DNA of 64,000 bases from Callorhinus ursinus (Eukaryota; Chordata; Mammalia; Carnivora; Otariidae): positions 344,824 through 408,823 of the forward strand of contig NW_020312849.1 in the NCBI RefSeq assembly GCF_003265705.1, read 5' to 3'. Shown here in pieces: positions 13,301-24,925 of this stretch (position 1 is the first letter of the stretch; each line of letters begins with the position of its first letter). The notes beneath the pieces are model-generated. The model was given only the letters and a program-made list of their open reading frames with translations, ran no database searches and was not told the origin of the DNA. The translations under genes and the position numbers were made by a program.

Positions 13301-13688
13301 GAAAACATTTACCATGCAAATTGAAGTAGCAATACTCATACTGGACAAAACAGACTTTAAAACAAAGCCTACAGTAAGAGACAAAGAAGGACACTACACA
13401 GTGATAAACAAAACAATCCAACAAGAGGGAGTAATAATTTTAAATATTTATGCACCCAACATGGGACCACCTAAATACATAAAGTAACTATTAACAGACA
13501 TAAGGAAAGAAATTTACAGTAATACAATAATAGTAGAGGACTTTAACAGCCCACTTAGGTCAATGGATAGATCATCCGGACAGAAAATCAACAAGTAAAC
13601 AGTGGCTTTGAATGATACATTGAACGAGATGAACATAACAGATATATTCAGAACATTCCATCCTAAATAGCAGAATATAGATTCTTTT
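10354..13688 (+). mobile_element. L1-A, 5' part: essentially full-length LINE-1
   Basis: Begins with an L1 5' end ('gagcgtgagaagatggtgga'). About 1.6 kb of GC-richer 5' UTR follows, then ORF1 remnants (about 11,950-12,450) and the start of ORF2 (about 13,200 onward). Insertion into L1-B is shown by near-repeats at 10,331-10,353 and 20,781-20,803 (about 23 bp, a few mismatches), after which L1-B resumes in register. L1-A is itself cut at 13,688 by L1-C. Without inserts it is about 6.8 kb, close to a complete element. Both frames are broken by stops. Confidence 0.85.
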
Positions 13689-14591
13689 TTTAAAAGTTTT
13701 TAATTAATATATAACGTATTATTTGTTTCAGAGGTACAGGTCTGTGATTCATTGGTCTTACACAATTCACAGCACTCACCACAGTACTTACCCTCCACAA
13801 TGTCCATCACCCAGCCACCCCATCCCTCCCACACCCGTCCACTCCAGCAACCCTTGTGTCCTGAGATTAAGAGTCTCTTATGGTTTCTCTCCCTCTCTGG
13901 TTTCGACTTGTTTCATTTTTCCCTCCCTACCCCTACGACCCTCTGTCTTGTTTCTCAAATTCCTCATATCGGTGAGATCATGATACTTGTCTTTCTCTGA
14001 TTGACTTATTTTGCTTAGCATAATAATACCCTCTAGTTCCATCCACGTCATTGCAAATGGCAAGATTTCATTTTTTGGATGGCTGCATAATATTCCATTG
14101 TATATATACATACCACATCTTCTTTATCCATTCATCTGTTGATGGACATCTTGGCTCTTTCCATAGTTTGGCTATTGTGGACATTGCTGCTATGAACATT
14201 GGGGTGCGTGTGCCCCTTCGGATCACTACATTTGTATCTTTGGGGTAAATACCCAGTAGTGCAATTGCTGGGTCATAGGGTAGTTCTATTTTCAACTTTT
14301 TGAGGAACTTCCATACTGTTTTCCAGAGGGGCTGCACCAGCTTGCATTCCCACTAACAGTGTAGGAGGGTTCCCCTTTCTCTGCACCCTTGCCAACATCT
14401 GTCATTTCCTGAATTGTTAATTTTGGCCATTCTGACTGGTGTGAGGTGGTATCTCATTGAGGTTTTGATTTGGATTTCCCTGATGCCGAGCGATGTGGAG
14501 CACATTTTCCTTTGTCTGTTGGCCATTTGAATGTCTTTAGAGAAATGTCTGTTCATGTCTTTTGCCCATTTCCTGATTGGATTATTTGTCT

Positions 14592-15135
14592 CTGAGACTT
14601 CTGAGTTTTACTATTAGATGTCGGGGTGTTGACCTATTTTTATTGATTTTGAAGGGGGTTCTCAGTGCCTCCTGGATTTTGATGCCTGTTTCCTTCCCCA
14701 AATTAAGGAAATTCTCTGCTATTTCTTCCAATATAACTTTTGCCCCTCTCTCTCTTTCTTCTTCTTCTGGGATTCCAATTATTCTAATATTGTTTTGCTT
14801 TATGGTATCACTTATCTCTCGAATTCTCCCCTCATGATCCAGTAGTTATCTCTCTTTTTCTCAGCTTAATTCTCCATCGTTTGGTCTTCTATATCACCAA
14901 TTCTCTCTTCTGCCTCATTTATCCTAGCAGTTAGAGCCTCCATTTTGATTGCACCTCATTAATAGCCTTTTTGATTTCAACTTGGTTAGGTTTTAGTTCT
15001 TTTATTTCTCCAGAAAGGGATACTCTAGTATCTTCTATGTTTTTTTCAAGCCCAGCTAGTATCTTTATAATCGTCATTCTGAACTCTAGTTCCGACATCT
15101 TACTAATGCCTGTATTAATTAGGTCCCTGGCAGTC
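14592..15135 (-). pseudogene. ORF1 remnant of L1-C
   Basis: The minus-strand translation contains ORF1p-like words, for example ELEFRMTIIKILAGLEKNIE (coiled-coil end) and NNIRIIGIPEEEER (start of the RRM-like domain). Several frameshifts are present. It ends abruptly at the junction with ORF2 3' sequence near 14,590. Confidence 0.75.
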
Positions 15136-15311
15136 AGTACTGCCTCTTGTTCTTTTTTTTGAGGTGAGTTTTACCATCTTGTCATTTTGTCTAGAGGAGA
15201 ATAGATGAATGAGAGAACAAAATGCTAAAAAAATGCTAAAAGGGTAACAACGACCCCAGGAAAAGATACACTAAATAAATCAGAAGGGACTCAAAACTGG
15301 GGGGAAAAGAA

Positions 15312-15815
15312 AGGGAAAAAAAGAATATGATCAGGCTGGTGAAACTAACAAAGCCACACACTAGATTTTGGGTGTATTTTGGTCTGTTAGAAGAAATTGC
15401 CTCCCAAAATTTTAAAGAAAAACTTATATATACACAAAAATAAAGGTAAATACGATGAATGGATGGAATATGACTGTACAGATAAAAATTTAAAACGATT
15501 CTGAAAAAGGAATTGATAATATAAGAAGTTGGTTGCAAAAAGAATGAAAAAAATTAAAGAAAAAAAGGATGGAATGTGATTAGGCGGAAGACTAGGACAA
15601 TGTCATACACTAGATTTAGTGTATATTTTGGTCTGTTAGAAGAAACTGTATCCCAAAATTTTAAAGAAAGAAAAACTTATATATACACAAAAAATAAGAT
15701 TAAGTACAATGAAGAGATAGAATATGACTGTAAAAATGAAAAATTAAAAAAGATTTTTAAAAAGGAATTCATAAGATGTTGGTTAAAAAAGGAAAGAAGA
15801 AAAATTCAACTAAGA
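15312..15815 (-). repeat. Two tandem copies of a ~249-bp unit in the L1-C 5' UTR
   Basis: The segment around 'ttggtctgttagaagaaa' recurs 249 bp downstream (for example ctagattt at 15,361 and 15,610). Both copies carry the same A-rich, 'cttatatatacacaaaa' content. Confidence 0.8.
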
Positions 15816-16311
15816 AAATAGAAAAAGAAAAAACCAAAATTTAAAAAATTAACTCTGAAAGACTAAAGCATCACTGGAAAGAAAGCCATGAATTCTATGC
15901 GCTGTATTCCCCTAGCACTGGGGTTCTGCCCTTCTCATTAATCGGTAAACTTGGTCTTGGCTGGATATTCCTGCTGATCTTCTGGGGGGAGGGGCCTGTT
16001 GCAGTGATTCTCAAATGTCTTTGCCTGAGGCGTAATTGCCCCACCCTTGCCAGGGGCCAGGCTAAGTAATCTGCTCCAGTTTGCTCTCAGTAGCTTTTGT
16101 TCCTTGAAAGCTTTCCGTACAGCTTTGGAGGATGAGAGTGAAAATGGCGGCCTCCCAATCTCTGGTCCCAGAGGAGCCGAGGGCTGGGGTCCCACTCCTC
16201 TGTGCACTCAGAGAAAAACAGTCAGTCACTCCCGTCTCCCTGGTCTCTGGGCCACACTCCGTGCTCACCAGCCTGTGTCAGAGCGTTTCTTATTTTTTTT
16301 CTTTTGCATTT

Positions 16312-16475
16312 GCTCTTTTAAGTTTTATTTTATTATGTTATGTTAGTCACCATACATCATTAGTTTTTGATGTAGCGATCCATGATTCATTGTTTGTGTG
16401 TAACATCCTGTGCTCCATTCAATACGTGCCCTCCTTAATACTCATCACCACGCTAACCCATCCCCCCATCCTGAG
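16312..16475 (-). mobile_element. Short young L1 3'-end copy inside L1-C 5' UTR
   Basis: The stretch 'atgttatgttagtcaccata' through 'ctaacccatccccccatcc' matches the antisense 3' UTR of young carnivore L1s. It sits in sequence otherwise reading as L1 5' UTR. I see no clear target duplication, so its boundaries are approximate. Confidence 0.65.
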
Positions 16476-17164
16476 GTTGCAGGGGATCGGTTAGCCTGGG
16501 GGCGTTTCTATCTCTGGCACAGGACCCTGTTTGGAGTCTCCAAACCCAGCAGATTCCTGCGGTGCACTCCCACACCATTCCTCCTAGGGGAGGAAGGGGA
16601 GTCTCTCTGGATCTGCCACTTTTTGGGTCCCCGCTCAAAGAGCAGTGGCCCAACTGTGCTGCGGATCATGGTTTATGGCAACCCCGAGCTGAGAGCCCAC
16701 TCCTTGGCTCCATCTTTGCAGCCAGCTTCCCTGCTGATACCTGAGATCTCTGCCATACTCAGGCACCCCTGGTCTTTCTGTGACCCCAAGGGTCCTGAGA
16801 CCACACTGCCCCAGCAAAGGTTCCACCCTCTGCTTAGCCACTGGAGCAACGTCCCTCAGTGGAGCAGACTTCTAAAAGTTCCGATTTTGTGCCCCGCTGC
16901 TCTATCCCTTGCTGGTAGCCAGCTGAAGGAGGATCCCTTCCCCCCACAGTCTATCTTCCTGTATATCACCTCAGATTTACTTCTCTGCACATCCTACCTT
17001 CCAGAAAGTGGTCGCTTTTCTGTTCAGAAAGTTGCTGCTATTCTTTTCTTCGATCTCCTGTTGAGTTAATAGGTGTTCTGAATGGTATGATAACTATTTA
17101 GCTGAATTCCTGGGACCAGACGCTATTTAAGTCTCCTATTCCTTCACCATCTTGCTCCTCCTCC

Positions 17165-20100
17165 CAGAATATAGATTCTTTTCAAATGCACATGGAACAT
17201 TCCCCCAGAAGAAATCACATGCGAGACCACAAAACAAGTCTTAAATTTAAAAAGACCGAAATCATATCATGCATCTTTTCCAACCACAACAGTATGAAAC
17301 TAGAAATCAATCACACACACAAAATAAAATTCTGGAAAGAACCCACAAACACATGAAGGCTAAATAACATGCTACAAAACATGACTAAAATGAGTCAACC
17401 AAGAAATCAAAGAATAAATAAAAAAATACGTGGAGACAAATGAAAATGAAAACTCAACAGCCCAAAATCTTTGGATGCAGCAAAAGCTGTTGTAGGAGGG
17501 AAGATCATAGCAATATAGGCCTACCTCACAAGAAAGCAAGAAAAATCTCAAATAACCTAACCTTACACCTAAAGGACCTAGAAAAAGAGGGGTAAAAACA
17601 AATCCCCAAGTCACCTGAAATAAGGAAATAAAGACTAAAAATGTCTTTTGACTATTTAAGAGCAGAAATAAAGGAGACAGAGAATAAAAAAAACAATAGA
17701 ACAGATCGATGAACTCAGTAGCTGGTTCATTGAAAAGATCAACAAAATTAATAAATCTTTAGCCAGACTGATAAAAAAAGACTCAAATAAAATCAGAAAT
17801 GAAAGAGGAGAAATAACAACCAACACAATAGAAATTCAAAGGATTAAGTCATTAAGTTATGAAAAATTATATGCCAAAAAATGGACAACCCAGAAGAAAT
17901 GAATAAATTTCCAGAAATATATAATCTCCCAAAACCAAATCTAGAAGAAACAGAAAATTTAAGCCAAAAAATTACTAGCAATTAAATTGAATTAGTAGTT
18001 AAAAAACTGCCAACAAAGAACAGTCCAGGACCAGACAACTTCACAGGTAAATTCTACCAAACATTTAAATAAGTTAAAACCTATTCTTCTCAAACTATTC
18101 CAAAAAATAAGAGAGGAAGGAAAGCTTCCAAATTCATTTTATAAGGCCAGCATTATCCTGATACCAAAATCAGATAATGACACTACAAGAAAAGAAAACT
18201 ACAAGCCAATATCTCTGAGAAACATAGATGCAAATATCCTCAACAAAATTAGCCAACTGTTTTCAACAATACTTTCAAAAAATCATTCGCCACAATCAAG
18301 TGGGATTTATTCCAGGAATACAAGTGTAGTTCAGTATTTGCAAATCAATCAACATGATACATCACATTACCAAGAGAAAGGGTAAACCATATGATCATTT
18401 TATAGATGCAGAAAAACCACTGGACAATGTACAACATCCATACATGATAAAAACCCTCAACAAGTAAGTCTAGAGGGAACATACCTCAACATAATAAAGT
18501 CCATATATGAAAAACCAACAGCAAATATCATACTCAAATGATGGCCAAAAACTGAGAGCTTTTCCTGTAAGATCAGTAACAACACAAGGATGTCCATTCT
18601 CACCATTTTCGTTTGACATAATGCTGAAAGTCCTAGCCACCACAACCAGACAAGAAAAACAAAGAAAAGGCATCCACCCTGGTACAGAAGTAAAACTTTC
18701 ACTACTTGCAAATGATATGATATTATATACAGAAAACCCTAAAGACTCTACCAAAAAACTACTAGAATAAATGAATTCAGCAAAATCACAGGATACAAAG
18801 TCAATATACAGAAATCTGTGCATTTCTGTACACTAATAATGAGGGAGCAGAAAGAAAAATTAAGAAAACAATCCTATTTACAATTGTACCAAAAAGAATA
18901 AAAAACCTAGAAATAAACTCAACAAAGGAAGTGAAAGACCTGTACAACTGAAACCATAAAACACTGATGAAAGAAACTGAAGATGACACAAACAAGTGGA
19001 CAGATATTTCATGCTCATGGGTTGGAAGAATTACTATTGTTTAAATGTCCATAATACTGAAAGCAATCTACAGATTCAGCGCAATCTCTATCAAAATATG
19101 AATAGCATTTTTCAATAACTAGAATAATCCTAAAATTTGTATGAAGCCACAAAGACTTCAAATAGTCAAAGCAGTCTTGAAAAAGAAGAACAAAACTGGA
19201 GGTATCATAATTCCAGATTTCAAGATCTACTACAAAGCTATAGTAAGCAAAATAGTATGGTACTGGCACAAAAACAGATACAAAGATTAACAGAACAGAA
19301 TAAACCCATGCTTATCAGGTAAATAAGTCTATGACAAAGAAGACGAAAATATGCAATGGAAAAAAGACAATTTCTTCAACAAATGGTGCTGGGAAAACTG
19401 GACAGCTACATGCAAAAGAATGAAACTAACTAGACCATGTTTTCACACCACACACAAAAATAAACTGAAAATGATTAAAGACCTAAATGTGAGAACTGAA
19501 ACCATAAAAACCCTAGGGAAAAAAAGAAACATAGGCAGTAATCTCTTAGACATCAGACATAGAAACAGTTTTCTAGGTATGTCTCTTTTGGCAAGGGAAA
19601 TAAAGGTAAAATGAAACTGCTGGGACAACACCAAAATAAAAAGCTTTTGCACAGAGAAGGAAACAATCAACAAAACTAAAAGACAACCGACTGAATGGGA
19701 GATGATATTTGTAAATGATACATCCAACAAATGGTTAACATACAAAATACATAAAGAATTTATATAACTCAACACCAAAAAATCCAAATAATCCAATTTA
19801 AAAATGGGGAGAGAATCTCAATAGACATTTTTCCAAAGAAGACATACAGATGGCCAACAGACACATGAAAAGATGCTCAACATCACTCATCATCAGGAAA
19901 ATGCAAATTAAAACCACAATAAGATATCACCTTACACCTGTCAGAATGGCTAAAAAAAAAAACAAAGACAGAAGAAGTAACAAATATTGGTGAGGATATG
20001 GAGAAAAAAGACCCCTTGTGCACTGCTGGGGAAATGCAAGCTGGTATAGCCAGTGTGGAAAACAGTATGAAGGTTCCTCAAAAAATTAAGAATGGAGGGC

Positions 20101-20780
20101 ACATGTTGTGATGAGCACTGGGTGTTATACTCAACTAATGAATCATTGAACACTACATCAAAAACTTATGATGTACTATATGCTGGCTAACTGAACATAA
20201 TAAAAAAAATATAGAGATGTGAGGTATAAGGCATAAAAAATTTTAGAATGGAATTACCATGAAGTTCAGTAATTCCCCTGGATATTTACCCAAAGGAAAA
20301 AAAATACTAATTTGAAAAGATATGTGCACCCTTGTGTTCATTTCAGCATTATTTACAATAGCCAAGATATGGAAGCACCCCAAGTGTCCATCAACAGATG
20401 AATAAAGATGTGATACATGTGTATACAATGGAATATTACCTAGCCATAAAAAAGAATGAAATCTTGCCACTTATAACAACAGGGACGGATCTAGCAGATA
20501 TAATGCTAAGTGAAATAAGTCAGTCGGAGAAAGACAAATACCACATGATTTAAGAAACAAAACAAACAAAGAGAAAAAGAGACAACCCCCCCCCCGCCAG
20601 ATTCTTAAATACAGAGAATAAACTGGTGGTTGCAGGTATGGGTGATATTGGTGAAGGGGATTAAGAGTACACTTATAATGATGTCCACTGAATAATGTAT
20701 AGAATTGCTGAATCATTATATTGTACACCTGAAACTAATATAACACTGTATGTTAATTACACTTGAATTAAAAAATAAAT
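17165..20780 (+). mobile_element. L1-A, 3' part (ORF2 and 3' UTR)
   Basis: ORF2 resumes exactly after the L1-C duplication and runs through the reverse-transcriptase region (about 17.9-18.8 kb) and the C-terminal region, with many stops. It ends in a 3' UTR and the A-rich tail 'gaattaaaaaataaat'. A young L1 tail interrupts it at 20,096-20,234. Confidence 0.87.
20096..20234 (+). mobile_element. Tiny 5'-truncated young L1 tail inside L1-A
   Basis: The segment 'gggcacatgttgtgatgagc' to 'aacataataaaaaaaat' is the sense 3' end of a young carnivore L1, only about 115 bp plus tail. Near-repeats flank it (aaaaattaagaatgga at the left, aaaaaattttagaatgga at the right), and the L1-A ORF2 reading continues after it. 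Confidence 0.75.
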
Positions 20781-20803
20781 TAATTTTTAATATATTGCAA
20801 TCA

Positions 20804-23312
20804 TATCAAATATCTTTTCTGACCACAACTAGATATAAAAACAGAAATCAATTCCAAGAAAAAAGTTTTGGAACAAATACACATAGAATCTAAACAACAT
20901 GCTCCTAAATAACCAATCAGTCAACCAAGGAATCAAAGAGGAAATTAAAAAATACATGGAGACAAATAAAAAAAAAAACCAAACAAATACAAATCTCAAA
21001 TAAATATCTAACCTTACAATCAAAAGAAGTAGAAGAATAAATGAAGCCCAAAGTAGGTAAAAGAAAGGAAATTATAAAGATGAGAGCACAAATAAATAAA
21101 ACAAAGATTTAAAAAATAAAAAATAAACTAAGATCTGGTTCTTTGAAAAGACAAACAAAACTGATAAGCCTTTAGCAAGGCTAGTCAAGAAAAAAAGAAA
21201 GAGAACTCAAATAAATAAAACAGAAAGAGTAGTTACAAGCAACACCACAGCAATACAGAAGATTTTAAGAGACTAGTACAAAAAATTATATGCCAACGAA
21301 TTGGACAACCTAGAAAAAAATAACAAATTCCTAAAACATAAAATTTTGTAAGACTGAATCAAGAAGAAATGGAAAATCTGAACAGACTGATTACTAGTAG
21401 TGAAAGTGAATCAGTAATAAAAAAAACTTCAAACAATCAAAAGTCTAAGACCAGACAACTTTGTAGGTGAATTCTACCAACATTTAAAAAAAGTTAATAC
21501 CTATCCTTCTCAAACTATTCCAAAAAATTGAAGAGGAGAATTACCCTGATACCAAAACCAGACAAAGAGACTACAAAAAAAGAAAATTACTATTCAATAT
21601 CCCTAATAAACATAGATGCAAAAATCTTCAAGAAAATAGTGGCAAACTGAATTCAATAATACATTAAAAGGATCATTCACCATGAAAAGTGGGATTTAGT
21701 CCAGATATGCAAGAATGGTTTAATATCCACAAATCAATCATCATGCTAAAACACATTAACAAAATGAAGGATAAAAATCATATGATCATCTTAATAGGTG
21801 CAGAAGATCACTAGATAGAATTGAACATCCATTCATGATAAAAACTCTCAACAAAGTGGGTATAGAGGAAACATAGCTCAACATAATAAAGACTATGTAT
21901 GACAAACCCACAGCTAACATCATACTTAATGGTAAAGAGCTGAAAGTTTTTCCTCTAAGGTCAAGACAAGGATGTCTACTCTTGCCACTTGTACTGTAAG
22001 TCCTGGACAAAATAATCAGAGAAGAAAATGAAAGAAAATGCATCCAAGTTGCTATGGAAGTAAAACTGTCTTTATTTGCAGATGACATGATGCTATAGAA
22101 AGAAAACTTGAGGACTTCACCATAAAACTGTAAGAACAAATAATGAATTCAGTAAAGCTGCAGGATACAAAATTAATATACAGAAATATGTTCTGTCTCT
22201 CTCCACTAATAATGAACTAGCAGAAAGAGAAATTAAGAAAGCAATCCCATTTACAATTCTACCAAAAAGAATAAAATACCTAAGAATAAATTTGATCATG
22301 GACATAAAAGACCTGTACTCTGAAAACTAGAAGACACTGATAAAAGAAATTGAAGACACAAATAAATGGAAAGATATTCCAGGCTCATGGATTGGAAAAA
22401 TTAATATTGTTATTTTAATAAATAACTTACAGTACTCAAAGCAATCTACAGATCCAATGCAATTCCTATCAAAATACCAACAGCATTTTCATAAAATGAG
22501 AACAAATAATCCTAAAATTTGTATGGAACCATGAAAGACCCCAAATAGCCAAAGCAATATTGAGAAAGAAGAACAAAGCTGGAAGTACCATACTCCCAGA
22601 TTTCAAACTATTCTACAAAGCTGTAGTAGTCAAAATGGTATGGTACTATCACAAAAATAGATACACAGACCTATGTAATGCCCAGATAAACCCACACTTC
22701 CATGGCCAATTAATCCATGACAAAGGAGGCAAGAATACACAATGGGGAAAAGACAGTTTCTTTAATAAATGCTGCTGGGAAAAGTTGAGGGCTATATGTA
22801 AAAGAATGAAACTGGATCACTTTCTTACACCACACAAAAATAAACTCAAGATGGATTATAAACCTAAATGTAAGACCTGAAACCATAAAACTCTTAAAAG
22901 AAACATAGGCAGTAGACTCTTCAACATCAGTCTTGGCAATTTTTTATTTAAATTTGTCTCCTCAGGCAAGAACAACAAAAGCAAAAACAAACAATTGGGA
23001 CTACATCAAACTAAGAGGCTTTTGCAAAGAAAATGAAACCATCAACAAAATGAAAAGGCAACCTACTGAATGAGAGGACATATTTGCAAATAATATATCC
23101 AATAAGGGGTCAATATCCAAACTATACAATGAACTTATACAACTCAACACCAAAAACAAACAAACAAACCAATCTGATTAAAAAATGGGCAGAGGATCTA
23201 AATAGACACTTTTCCAAAGAAGACATACAGATGGCCAACAGACACATGAAAAGATGCTCAACATCACTAACCTTCAGGAAAATAGAAATCAAAACCATAA
23301 TGAAATTACCAC
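20804..23312 (+). mobile_element. L1-B, ORF2 continuation
   Basis: Picks up ORF2 of L1-B in register ('tatcaaatatcttttctgac'). It continues through reverse-transcriptase and C-terminal sequence with many stops, until an LTR insertion at 23,313. A last L1-B piece follows the LTR at 23,852-23,966. Confidence 0.82.
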
Positions 23313-23847
23313 TGTTACTGGTGGGAGGGCCTGTGTGAATGGAGGTTTCAGTTCTTGGAATCCCCATGAAAGTTTTATGTGAGGGTCCATTCTCAAAAAA
23401 AAAAAAAAAAAAAAAAGCCAGAGGAAGGTAGCAAACACATAGCAGTTTATTACGGACACTACACTCTCAAGAAGGGAGAGTGGGCAGGCCCAGATGTGGC
23501 AACTGCACCAGGGTTAGGGCTGTTTTTTCTTTAAATGTTTGCAGAGGTTATGGGTCATGGCCATCTTCCCCCACAGGGTGGGGGGTGGGGTGGGGTGGAA
23601 GGGTTGAAACCACAATGTAAATATATTATAATGAAGCTATAGGTTACCCTGGGGCAGAGGTTGAAGAGGAAAACACATGTTCTGTACCTGTGGCTCCTGG
23701 TCAGCCCCGGGGTGTTGGAAGCCATAAGGCCAGGATGTTAAAAGCCACAAAGTCAGGGTGTTGGGCCCTCAGCCTTCTAATGCATCACCTATTTATCACC
23801 GCCTTTGCCTCCAGCTGAAGTCTAACTAATTGCCTACTCTATGATCA
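23313..23847 (-). mobile_element. Solo LTR of an endogenous retrovirus, antisense
   Basis: The 535-bp unit starts TG and ends CA, is flanked by the 4-bp duplication CCAC (23,309-23,312 and 23,848-23,851), and splits recognisable L1 sequence that rejoins cleanly. On the minus strand it has an AATAAA-type signal (rc of 'cagtttattac'), then a T-run and a short U5-like end. The 4-bp duplication fits the ERV1/gamma class. There is no internal retroviral sequence, so this is what remains after LTR-LTR recombination. The family is not identified. Confidence 0.65.
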
Positions 23848-23851
23848 CCAC

Positions 23852-23966
23852 ACAGAAGTTAGAATGGCTAGTATCAAGACAAGAAACAACAAGTTGGTGT
23901 GCATATGGAGAAAAGGGAACCCTCATGCACTGTTGGTGGAAATGTAAATTGGTGCAGCCACTTTGG
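23852..23966 (+). mobile_element. L1-B, last piece after the LTR
   Basis: The words 'agaatggctagtatcaagac' and 'cactgttggtggaaatgtaa' are standard L1 ORF2 3'-region sequence continuing from before the LTR. It breaks off at about 23,966 where antisense L1 3' sequence begins. Confidence 0.8.
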
Positions 23967-23967
23967 A

Positions 23968-24190
23968 AGTTTGTACCTGTTAATCCCATTCACCTATTTT
24001 GCTCATAGGTGGGGGGTCACCTTCACCCCCACCCCTCTGGCAATCCCCAGTTTGTACTCCGTATTTAAGAGTGGAAATGATAACTAACATAAAATAAAAT
24101 TTAAAAAAATAAAAAATGCCACAGCAAAAAAAAAAAAAAAAAAAAGAGTGGAAATTATATACATCACTTCTAGTTCTGTTCTTCAAAATA
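23968..24190 (-). repeat. Antisense L1 3' UTR fragment with a nested mini-tail
   Basis: The sequence 'cccctctggcaatccccagt' and neighbours match reverse-complemented L1 3' UTR. It is interrupted at 24,079-24,143 by an L1-like sense tail flanked by AAGAGTGGAAAT (24,067-24,078 and 24,144-24,155). Confidence 0.6.
24079..24143 (+). mobile_element. 65-bp L1 tail insertion with target-site duplication
   Basis: A sense L1 end ('taacataaaataaaattt'), then 'atgccacagc' and a second A-run, between two copies of AAGAGTGGAAAT. The non-A word between two A-runs suggests read-through of the source element's poly(A) signal. Confidence 0.65.
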
Positions 24191-24501
24191 AATCTTCCAC
24201 AGTATGATCCACTTTCTCTCCCCCATCTGCTAGTTGGTTCCTTATAACCAGCATGACCTGGAAGCTCATGTATTACAGATGCCAGAGCCTCCATTTGCTT
24301 GGGCCTATAGGATGGTATGGAGTAGAGGCCCCAAATCCACCACCAGACAGAAAAACCCAGACTGGGATTTTATTTATTAAACCAAAAACATTAGGGGGTT
24401 TTATCCATCAGAGTATGTATAGTTTATTCCATCAATTTGCCTTATGTAAGTTCAACCACAGAATCATCTACATAAAACAATGCAAAAAAGTTTTTAATTT
24501 A

Positions 24502-24610
24502 CATCAAAAACTAATGATGTAATATATGGTGATTAACATAACAATAAAAAAAATTAAAAAAAAATAAATAAAAAAAAATAAAAATTAAAAGAATATACCA
24601 TCTAAAAAAA
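24502..24610 (+). mobile_element. ~109-bp L1 tail insertion with target-site duplication
   Basis: The L1 sense end 'catcaaaaactaatgatgta' is followed by A-rich sequence, the word 'gaatataccatct' and a final A-run. Flanked by AAAAAAGTTTTTAATTTA (24,484-24,501 and 24,611-24,628). Confidence 0.8.
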
Positions 24611-24764
24611 AAAAAAGTTTTTAATTTAAATCATGTCACTATCTACAGGATATGAGCCAGTACTCAAATTACAGTCTCAATATATTTTGTCTAATTTTGA
24701 TATATAAATTATGCTATATCTGATTACATTTTACACAAATTAAATTTTCTATGACCTTAACTAG

Positions 24765-24925
24765 AACATCCCATTTAATTCTTTTACTTATCAAGGTGGG
24801 AATTACTTTATAGATGAAAAGACTGAGTCTCAGGGTGGTCAATTAATTTCTCTTAAGCCACTGAGCCAGAACTTAATCTAAGTATGTCTGGCTCTAAGTA
24901 TGTCTTTCTACACTACCACTCTAAC
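24765..24925 (+). repeat. MIR SINE remnant
   Basis: Diverged MIR core: 'gatgaaaagactgagtctca' followed by a region resembling the ctaagtaagtctggctc end. Confidence 0.6.

Larger units (their letters stand above)
13689..17164 (-). mobile_element. L1-C: minus-strand L1 with both ends but most of ORF2 deleted
   Basis: Flanked by a perfect 18-bp target-site duplication CAGAATATAGATTCTTTT (13,671-13,688 and 17,165-17,182). Read on the minus strand it starts at 17,164 with a typical L1 5' end (rc of 'ccatcttgctcctcctccc'). The 5' UTR and ORF1 remnants follow. Near 14,590 it jumps straight to the last part of ORF2 and the 3' UTR, ending in an A-rich tail at 13,689. At 3.5 kb, against about 6-7 kb for a full L1, most of ORF2 is missing. 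Confidence 0.88.

Noticed and set aside
16410..17069. 219-codon plus-strand open frame in GC-rich sequence
   Set aside because: It lies antisense across the 5' UTR of L1-C. The GC content comes from the L1 promoter region and no host protein likeness is seen.
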